From Paraburkholderia aromaticivorans (GTDB taxonomy: Bacteria; Pseudomonadota; Gammaproteobacteria; Burkholderiales; Burkholderiaceae): 64,000 nt of DNA. The position numbers were made by a program, and so were the translations under genes. The notes beneath the pieces are model-generated. The model did not search any database and was not told where the DNA came from. It saw nothing but the letters and a program-made list of their open reading frames with translations. The stretch spans positions 62,001-126,000 of the forward strand of contig NZ_CP022994.1 in NCBI RefSeq assembly GCF_002278075.1, in the 5' to 3' direction. Positions 58,901 through 64,000 of the stretch are shown one piece after another. Position 1 is the stretch's first letter, and each line of letters begins with the position of its first letter.

Positions 58901-61527
58901 TCAACGCGGTAGATCTTGTTCCCGTTCGCGTCCTTGCCGGCCTCGACCTTGACCTGGATCGGCCGGTTCGTCAGGATCGACTCCATGAGCTCGTTGGCGG
59001 GATATGCCTCGGTGCCCCATGTGACGCGTGCCGTGGTGCGATCACCGTGCTCGATGTCGACGAGCCACTTGCCCAGCGTTTCCTGATACGTGATGCGGCG
59101 GCTCACGTCGCCGAGCAAGTGGCCGACAAACTGACCGATCACCTGGTCGGGCACCCACGTCGAGCCGAGCTGGATGGAGATATCGACCGGCTCGATGTCG
59201 GCGGGCTGAACGGCGCGCAGTGCGTCGACGTTCTCGATGTAGCGCGGATTCTGCCCGGCGGCCGTTTCGGCCGTGCGCAGCTTCGCTTTCACATTGCCGG
59301 TCAGATACTGGTCCGCCGTCTCCCAGCGATCGCGCTCGGGATTCAGGTAGATAAGCCCTTTGAGATCGCGAATCAACTCGTCCTCGGGCTTGCCCGTTAG
59401 GCGCATCATGCGCGCGAGGTCGATGCGGCCGCTCTCGTTCATGGACACCACAAGCGCGTCCTTCGCCGTCTCGACGTGCGTGACTTCCTTACGTGGACTC
59501 ATGACGCGCTTCGAGAAGATCGCCGCCTTGTTCGCGCTCGGCCGGCGCGGCTCCACGCCGTGCTTCTTCGCTGTCTCGGGCGAGATGCCCTTGTCGTAGT
59601 CGCTTTCGAGTGCGTGCAGCAGCGGATACTCGGGATCTTCCGACATGGCGAGGCGGTTCGCCTGCGAGCTGACGTGCCCGAACTTGCGCACGAATTCGTC
59701 ATAGACGCGATTGAGCGTCGTGCGCTTCGAGGTCAGTGCGAAGTCGGTGACGTGCTCAGACTGCTCGGCCAGCATGAGGTCGCGCAGCGCCTCGCGCACT
59801 TGCACCATGCCTTTAATGCGTGCGCCGGCGCGCTCGTTCTTCGGTTCGACGTAGGCATAGTCGTGCTCGTCGAGGATGTCCGGCAGGCGTCGTGCGAGGC
59901 GTCCGTTCGGCGCGGTGAAGAACGAGCCGATCTTGAGCGTGTCGGGCAGCGTGAGCGCCGGCTTCTCCTCGCGTTCGTCGACCGCAGCAGCGACATCGGT
60001 CGCTGGTCGATATACGTCAGCAGGCAGCGCCTGCAGGCGCTTCTCGATCGCGTCGGCGAGATCGACGCCGGCCTCCGGCAACAGGTCGGCCGTGTCGCGG
60101 TGCATCTTGCTGGTGATGGCCATGCGACCGGCCATCTGCTCGGGATGGTCGACGAAATAGCGGTTGAGCGTGATCGCCTCGCCAGTCTCGTGGTCTCGTA
60201 TTTCGCCGACATCCACCCAGCGGCGATCGGGAGTATCGCCGGCGGCCGCCTTCTGGAAAAAGATGATGTCGGTCGTAACTTCGGTGAGCGCGTTGCGCTT
60301 AAATGCGGTGTTCGGCAGACGGATCGCGCCGAGGAAGTGGGCGCGATCGGCGATGTGCTCGCGCGCCGCGGTGTTGGCCGCGTCGAGGAAGTAGCGACTG
60401 ACGACGACGGCCATCACCCCGCCCTCGCGGAGCTTGTCGATCGACTTCGCGAGAAAATAGTTGTGGATCGAGAAGCCGCCCAACTCACGATGGTGCGGAT
60501 CGTAGAGCGATTGAGTGCCGAATGGCGGATTGCCGACGCAGGCGTCGAAGTGACCGGCGGGAATCACAACGTCCTGCAGGCCACGGTTGATATGCGTCGC
60601 GCTCGGATAGAGATGACGCGCGATCTCGGCGGTCAGCGGGTCGAGCTCGATCGCGGTGAAATGGCTCGCGGTTCGCATCGGCGCCGGCATGAGGCCGACG
60701 AAGTTGCCGATGCCGGCCGACGGCTCGAAGACCCGGCCACCGTCGAAGCCGATACGTTGGAGGCCCTTGTAGATGCCGTCGATGACGATCTGCGACGTGT
60801 AGTGCGCGTCCTGCGTGGAACGGCGTGCACGGTCGTATTCGTCTTTCGGGAGGAGCGCGGCGAGCTCGAGGTACTGGTCCTGCCAGTCCTGGTTGCGATG
60901 GTCGAACGCCTGCGGGAGACCGCCCCAACCAACGTAGCGCACGAGGATCGCCTGTTCGTCGGGCGTCGCGGCGCGAGCCTGTTCGCGGAGCTGCATAAGC
61001 AGCTTCAAGGCAGCGATGTTGTCGCGATATTTGGCCTTGGCCCCGCCCTCGCCGAGCTGATCCGCCGCAGTGATCGTGTAATCGACCGGCGTTACAACTC
61101 GGTGTTGATCTCGTTGCTGGCCAGAATCTCGTGTTCCGTCAGTCCGTTCTGCTTCTGGTCGATCGACCGGCTCAAGACCTGGTGCTCGATCGTCTGCTGC
61201 TCGAGCAGTCTGCCCAGCAGAATTACCTCGCCCTGCGCTTCCAGCGAGCGCAGTTTCTCCGGGCTGTTGAACGCCCAGCGGTCGAGGATTTTCCAGCCCT
61301 GCAGGTGATACGAGGGCGAACGCCGGACGGCCTGGATCGTCGTCGGCTTGAGGATTTTGGCCGCGATCGTCAGCGGCTGAGTTTGTCCGGTAAGCATGCT
61401 GTGCTCCTTGATCTTCGTCGACATCGATCTGAGCCTGCAGGCTGTCGATGATGTCGGCGGTCTCGTTGAATTCGAAATCGAATGAAAACTGATTGAGATC
61501 GTCGGTCGGCTGCCGTTTTTTCGCCAT
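55966..61527 (-). CDS. DarB-like DNA methyltransferase-SNF2 helicase fusion
   Basis: An 1,853-residue protein. The N-terminal 150 residues are low-complexity. An N6-adenine methyltransferase domain follows with FEPSAGIGNF (about 265) and the catalytic VGNPPFG (about 331). A superfamily-2 helicase then shows GAGKT (about 962), DEAHEFKN (about 1125), ATGTPISNTIAEL and QREGRILRQGN (about 1519). The C-terminus is charged coiled coil. Phage P1 DarB, which protects incoming DNA from type I restriction, has the same fusion, and conjugative plasmids carry homologues. AGAGGG precedes the ATG, TATAAT lies at 61,566-61,561, and a strong terminator follows. A role in protecting transferred DNA is inferred. 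Confidence 0.85.
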   Translation of the reverse strand: MAKKRQPTDDLNQFSFDFEFNETADIIDSLQAQIDVDEDQGAQHAYRTNSAADDRGQNPQADDDPGRPAFALVSPAGLENPRPLGVQQPGETALAGSAGRGNSAGQTARAADDRAPGLEPVDRPEAERTDGTRDSGQQRDQHRVVTPVDYTITAADQLGEGGAKAKYRDNIAALKLLMQLREQARAATPDEQAILVRYVGWGGLPQAFDHRNQDWQDQYLELAALLPKDEYDRARRSTQDAHYTSQIVIDGIYKGLQRIGFDGGRVFEPSAGIGNFVGLMPAPMRTASHFTAIELDPLTAEIARHLYPSATHINRGLQDVVIPAGHFDACVGNPPFGTQSLYDPHHRELGGFSIHNYFLAKSIDKLREGGVMAVVVSRYFLDAANTAAREHIADRAHFLGAIRLPNTAFKRNALTEVTTDIIFFQKAAAGDTPDRRWVDVGEIRDHETGEAITLNRYFVDHPEQMAGRMAITSKMHRDTADLLPEAGVDLADAIEKRLQALPADVYRPATDVAAAVDEREEKPALTLPDTLKIGSFFTAPNGRLARRLPDILDEHDYAYVEPKNERAGARIKGMVQVREALRDLMLAEQSEHVTDFALTSKRTTLNRVYDEFVRKFGHVSSQANRLAMSEDPEYPLLHALESDYDKGISPETAKKHGVEPRRPSANKAAIFSKRVMSPRKEVTHVETAKDALVVSMNESGRIDLARMMRLTGKPEDELIRDLKGLIYLNPERDRWETADQYLTGNVKAKLRTAETAAGQNPRYIENVDALRAVQPADIEPVDISIQLGSTWVPDQVIGQFVGHLLGDVSRRITYQETLGKWLVDIEHGDRTTARVTWGTEAYPANELMESILTNRPIQVKVEAGKDANGNKIYRVDDAQTAAANQKADEIRQAFLDWVWEDKDRRETLARIYNDRFNTNIPAKYDGSHLDLPGASLDITLRPHQKDAIWRGIQDGTALFDHVVGAGKTLVCVGTIMESKRMGLMSKPMLVVPNHLLLQWKDAFYSLYPNANILVAEKSDFKKENRERLFGRIATGDWDAVIVAHSSFKKIGMPEDTLRELLEEQIEDLSDAITQIKAEQGDRITIKEMEKAKERMTERLERKADTGAKDQAVSFADLGVDSLFVDEAHEFKNLFITTTLSRVSGLGNLAGSEKAFDLFVKARYLQQRNDGRGVFFATGTPISNTIAELYTMQRYLQYDELKARGIVHFDAWASTFGQVVTGWELDATGVNYRLNSRFSKFQNVPELISLYRTFADVITKSDLDRQAAERGTRFPVPKVKGGRPQNIIVERSEAQALFMGVQTPVLDDKGEAVLRGDGMPLKNWNSGSIIHRMENLPKDPRVDNPLKITNDARKAGLDFRLINPHAADDAGSKINTAIDNIYRIWEAWKDRKGTQLVFCDLSTPKLSKKAAPIAPADGDDEGDDEAPAISMDELLASNADFSVYDDIKAKLIARGVPEHEIRFIHEATTDLQKAKLFDDMNRGHSRIMLGSTAKMGAGTNVQRRLVAEHHLDAPWRPSDLEQREGRILRQGNLFYEEDPDGFEVEILRYATKQTYDSRMWQTIEYKAAGIEQFRKGDSLQRVIEDVASEAANAAEMKAAATGNPLIFLQVQLSADLKKVEALFSNYKRNQHSLESRVGWLADADKRADRAIARWNREIEIRDAATTEQFRFETKSRVYGEKDRETLLGEVMYAMKKAVERRAVGILDRPTEMPVGRYRGFDIKVYASRDEIQFTLTGSDTYEPENLSYRAEEKFSITGFVHRLDNFVARFEDWRQEAEETREKERREHAKAVAEQGKPFPQQARLEALRQDVRDVMTELKLMQADDNYVSQWQPQSRTTDGNAGQQQDRFRMRA

Positions 61528-61560
61528 GATGTACGCCCTCTATCCGTTTGTATCATAGGC

Positions 61561-61566
61561 ATTATA
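61561..61566 (-). promoter_or_regulatory. -10 box of the DarB-like gene
   Basis: A consensus TATAAT on the minus strand, 34 bp upstream of the ATG. The -35 position reads only CTAGCC, so an activator or weak constitutive initiation is likely. Confidence 0.45.
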
Positions 61567-61665
61567 CAAAATGCGTCCGAAACGGCTAGAGGTATTGAAC
61601 ATACGGCCATACGGGCAGGTTCTGTTACGTATGCGGCCTATGTCGGCGAGTGTCGTATATCGGCG

Positions 61666-63201
61666 TCAGCCTCCCGGTTTCGGCGCGGCGCGATGCGGCA
61701 CGCGCGGCGCATGGCGGTCGGCCGGGTGCTCGCGCTCGAAGTCGGCGCGAAGCTCGGCGAGCGACGCGAAGTCGGCTTCGCCCGCTCCTCGCTGCTCCAT
61801 GCGACGCGCAATCGCGTCGAGCTTGCCGCCGAACTGGTGACGCTCGGCGGATGGCCATTCGCGGGAGCGCTCGGCGTCGACACGTTCGCGGCCTGCCGGT
61901 GGCTGCTCCCATTGCCCGGCGACGAGGCGATTGTCGTAGACCGGCTCGTCGCTATTTCGCGCGAACACGGTCATCCGGTCGACGAGCTGCTCGGCCTCGA
62001 GTTTCTCGACGGTCAGCGGAACGCCGACGAACGCCGCGTCGTGCTTGTCGCGATTCGACCAGCGGCCGAATCCGTTGGCCTGCACCTGGCGCTCGTAGCG
62101 CTCGTGGATGCTCAAGCGACTCGCGAGCGCGTTGACAGCCATCACGCGGGCCTCGATCCGGTAGCCGGCGTCGCGCAGCTTCCGGCAGAGCTTGGCGAGG
62201 TTGTCGGGATCGCGCATCGTGCCGTCCACGATGAGATTGCGGCGCGCGGTCATCGCGGCGCTCGTCAGTTTCACGGCCCACGGGCCCGCATCGCCGTGCG
62301 TCCGGTCCGCGGCCGTGCGGTCGTCTTCACGCATCAGCGCGATGTAGCCCGGATGGTTCTTGCGGAGTTCGTCCGCGTCGATCTTCACGGCATTGCCGGC
62401 GAGCTCGTCGAGCGCCGCACTGGCGAGGCCTGCCTTGCCTGCGCCCGGCTGGCCGCCAAGTATGATCGCGACGGGCCGCTGGGCAGGCCTCGTGCTCGCC
62501 AGTGCTTGCGTTTGGATGTCGCGCAGGATCTCGGCGTGCGTTTCAGGGGCGAGCCGGAACTGTGCTGTGTCGCTCTGTGGAAAGGTCTGCTGCTGGCGAT
62601 CGCCAGCGCGGATGCCCGTGGCGATGTCGCGCGCGGCGTCGCGAAGCTCGGCGAGCGTCAGCGGGCCGTCCGAAAGACCCGTTGCGCGCAGGGCGCGCTG
62701 GAGCGTCGCGCGCACACCATCCCATGCACGTCCGACGAAGCTGCGCTCTTCCTCGGCCACAAAGGCGAACACTTCCTCGGCTTTGTGCAGATCTGGAAGC
62801 GAGGCGTAATCGCGTTCTACTCGCTTCCAAATATGGCTCAGCGATGGCTCGTGCCGCGTTTCCAGAACACGATCGAGCAAAGCGCGCTTTTCAGCCGGGT
62901 TGAAAGTGTTGAGCCCGTAGTGGCCGAGCAGCTCGTGGCGCAAGGCTCTTCGGACGGCCCCTTTGTCACCCATATTGGAAGCTGCAAGGGTAAAGATGCG
63001 TCGGGCCGGGTGGTATGCCCCGTCGATGCGGTAGCCGAGCTTTTCGCGGGATGCTTCGGGTCCATAGATTTCCTCCTGTGTCGCGCGCACGACGGCGGTT
63101 ACGGGGATGTTCCCGTTGTACTCGGCGAGGAACTCGTCGACGGCTTGCTGCGCCTCTTCGACCGAGAGCCCGCGCGGGCGGTTGTCGTGGATGACCGTCA
63201 T
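61666..63201 (-). CDS. Zeta-toxin-domain protein with zincin-like N-terminus
   Basis: A 511-residue protein. The N-terminal region (about 85-105) has RRALRHELLGHYGLNTF, resembling the helix of metallopeptidase-like domains in large plasmid proteins, although HELLGH is not a strict HExxH. From about residue 240 a zeta-toxin/UDP-GlcNAc kinase P-loop domain appears: ILGGQPGAGKAGLASAALDE, VKIDADELRKNHPGY and NLIVDGTMRDPDN. The usual Ser/Thr after the P-loop lysine is alanine (GKAG), so activity may be altered. The C-terminus is a charged helical tail. A coiled-coil 84-aa gene lies 12 bp upstream and could encode its partner. Confidence 0.75.
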   Translation of the reverse strand: MTVIHDNRPRGLSVEEAQQAVDEFLAEYNGNIPVTAVVRATQEEIYGPEASREKLGYRIDGAYHPARRIFTLAASNMGDKGAVRRALRHELLGHYGLNTFNPAEKRALLDRVLETRHEPSLSHIWKRVERDYASLPDLHKAEEVFAFVAEEERSFVGRAWDGVRATLQRALRATGLSDGPLTLAELRDAARDIATGIRAGDRQQQTFPQSDTAQFRLAPETHAEILRDIQTQALASTRPAQRPVAIILGGQPGAGKAGLASAALDELAGNAVKIDADELRKNHPGYIALMREDDRTAADRTHGDAGPWAVKLTSAAMTARRNLIVDGTMRDPDNLAKLCRKLRDAGYRIEARVMAVNALASRLSIHERYERQVQANGFGRWSNRDKHDAAFVGVPLTVEKLEAEQLVDRMTVFARNSDEPVYDNRLVAGQWEQPPAGRERVDAERSREWPSAERHQFGGKLDAIARRMEQRGAGEADFASLAELRADFEREHPADRHAPRVPHRAAPKPGG

Positions 63202-63213
63202 CGTGGCCTCAAG

Positions 63214-63468
63214 TCATGCGCTCGCGCGCACGAGTTTTCCGTACTGCTCGATGGCTCGCGCGACGGCATCGTGATTGCCGATGCGCAAACGGCTGCGTTC
63301 GTCGGCGAGCTCGGCCTGCTGTCGACGCAGTTCAGTGATCCGGTCGGCGTCCGGTGCGGACTTCGCCTTTTCCTCTTCGATGTCGCGCGCCTTCAAGGCG
63401 ATTACATTGCCGATCGTTTCGAGCGCGCACTCGTAGTCGGCAAGCTGTTCGTCAGTCCAGGTAGTCAT
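63214..63468 (-). CDS. Small coiled-coil protein, possible antitoxin or partner of the zeta-domain protein
   Basis: An 84-residue charged, helical protein (MTTWTDEQLADYECALETIG, then a long heptad-like stretch RITELRRQQAELADERSRLR). ATG 63468 overlaps the stop of the preceding membrane protein (ATGA), and the zeta-domain gene follows 12 bp later. Epsilon antitoxins of zeta toxins are small helical proteins encoded just upstream, so the position fits, but I see no specific epsilon motif. Confidence 0.65.
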   Translation of the reverse strand: MTTWTDEQLADYECALETIGNVIALKARDIEEEKAKSAPDADRITELRRQQAELADERSRLRIGNHDAVARAIEQYGKLVRASA

Positions 63469-63668
63469 AGCGTCATGCTCCGGGCCTTGCGGGCCGTGTA
63501 GGCTTTGCGCAGCAACACGCATGCGACAACCACGTCGACTAAGCCGAACAGCAGCGGCCGCAGAGCGATGGTGTTGTGCTGCATGTAGCCGCGCGCGGCT
63601 GCAAAACAGAAAAGCAATCCTACGAGAAGGGCGAGGATCGCGACGCCCGTCCGTGCAACTGTCTTCAC
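63465..63668 (-). CDS. Small two-helix membrane protein
   Basis: A 67-residue protein with two hydrophobic helices (GVAILALLVGLLFCFAAARG and LLFGLVDVVVACVLLRKAY) and a basic C-terminus, in the inner membrane. The initiator is GTG 63668 after GGAGGG, and only one base separates it from the previous stop. Such proteins are common in conjugative plasmid clusters. No function assigned. Confidence 0.65.
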   Translation of the reverse strand: MKTVARTGVAILALLVGLLFCFAAARGYMQHNTIALRPLLFGLVDVVVACVLLRKAYTARKARSMTL

Positions 63669-63669
63669 G

Positions 63670-64000
63670 TCAGTTGCCCTCCTTCGATTCGGGTGCAGTT
63701 AGGTCAGTGATGGGGAACGTGTTCATCATCACTGACTTGCCGCTGGCAGGTGCGCCGACGACAAGCTGAACGAACGATTGCGTCACCGTCTGGATGTTCA
63801 GGTTGTAGTTCCGACCTTTGTTAGCGAAGTGCTGAAACCGTTGAGCCGCAGTGTCATTCCAGCCAGGCCAAGCGCTTATGTCGATTGCGCCGCCTGGAGC
63901 TGGCTTTTGGTCATCGCACCATTGATAGAGTTGTCGGCACTCGTCGGCCGTAAGACTGTCGAGCAGCGATATGACGAAGCCGTCGGTGCCGGCGATAATC
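63670..64000 (-). CDS. C-terminal end of an unidentified P-loop-containing plasmid protein
   Basis: The minus strand is open from the window edge to a TGA at 63,672-63,670, giving 109 residues. They include a helical segment (LLDSLTADECRQLYQWCDDQ), a strand-helix part (NKGRNYNLNIQTVTQSFVQL) and LVVGAPASGKSVMMNTFPI, a P-loop-like GxxxxGKS only about 20 residues before the end. A P-loop so near a C-terminus is odd; the gene may be frameshifted, or the motif may be fortuitous. The first codons lie outside the window. It heads the small-gene cluster leading to the zeta-domain gene. Confidence 0.55.
   Translation of the reverse strand, partial: IIAGTDGFVISLLDSLTADECRQLYQWCDDQKPAPGGAIDISAWPGWNDTAAQRFQHFANKGRNYNLNIQTVTQSFVQLVVGAPASGKSVMMNTFPITDLTAPESKEGN

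Noticed and set aside
59476..61308. Plus-strand 610-codon frame opposite the DarB-like gene
   Set aside because: Antisense to methyltransferase and adjoining domains; no recognisable protein features.
61693..63501. Plus-strand 602-codon frame opposite the zeta-domain gene
   Set aside because: Antisense of a gene with real P-loop and DADE motifs; composition indicates a shadow.

Overview
The window is accessory DNA of a high-GC beta-proteobacterium. Long GC-rich ORFs, LysR/IclR/GntR regulators next to catabolic genes, an RND tripartite pump and a dense load of IS3, IS6, IS110, IS21-like and Tn3-family elements point to a Burkholderiaceae plasmid or genomic island (Burkholderia, Paraburkholderia or Caballeronia; this is inference). 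I see no rRNA, tRNA, CRISPR array, rep or par gene.

Layout. 1-2.6 kb is a graveyard of mobile elements: an IS3 OrfB end, a group II intron remnant, an IS6-family fragment split by a complete IS6-family element (991-1830), and a tyrosine-recombinase pseudogene. 2.8-11.6 kb is one co-directional catabolic operon: amidase, PgdA/imidase-type deacetylase, MFS permease, two SDR dehydrogenases, a small protein, a CobW/COG0523 GTPase, an orphan PotD-like binding protein and a two-HTH GntR regulator. 11.8-16.0 kb (minus) is a giant hybrid histidine kinase whose start is borrowed from an IS3-like OrfA. 16.2-18.3 kb is an Old Yellow Enzyme gene with a divergent LysR regulator. A truncated inverted copy of the IS6-family element at 18.87-19.22 kb closes this roughly 17 kb segment.

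18.3-25.3 kb holds gene fragments (integrase, LigD), small plasmid-type proteins, a split H-NS gene, an IS110-family transposase and a complete IS3-family element with a 3-bp duplication. 25.3-31.4 kb is a cargo island, mostly on the minus strand: a helical protein, a DUF72 protein, a DndC/PAPS-reductase-like enzyme, a small TGT/DpdA-like base-exchange protein and a UPF0149 protein. 31.5-37.1 kb is a tyrosine recombinase plus Tn3-family transposase unit bordered by repeat clusters and IS remnants. 37.4-46.4 kb has LysR and IclR regulators, a degenerate polyprenyl-synthetase-like gene and a complete RND efflux operon (adaptor, pump, outer-membrane factor).

46,621-53,342 is a Tn3-family transposon with 37/38-bp terminal inverted repeats. 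It carries an atypical response regulator, a divergent transposase/recombinase pair and a putative recombinase core site. It lies directly upstream of the efflux operon and truncates a plasmid gene on its other side. 53.3-64 kb is plasmid backbone on the minus strand: an operon with a second TGT/DpdA-like protein, a 1,853-aa methyltransferase-helicase resembling phage P1 DarB, a zeta-toxin-domain protein, and small proteins leading to an incomplete P-loop-containing gene at the edge.

The points most worth following are two TGT-fold (DpdA-like) proteins on one mobile segment, one beside a DndC-like enzyme and one beside a DarB-like protein, and two independently located recombinase genes preceded by matching 34-bp dyads (14-bp arms, 6-bp spacer).
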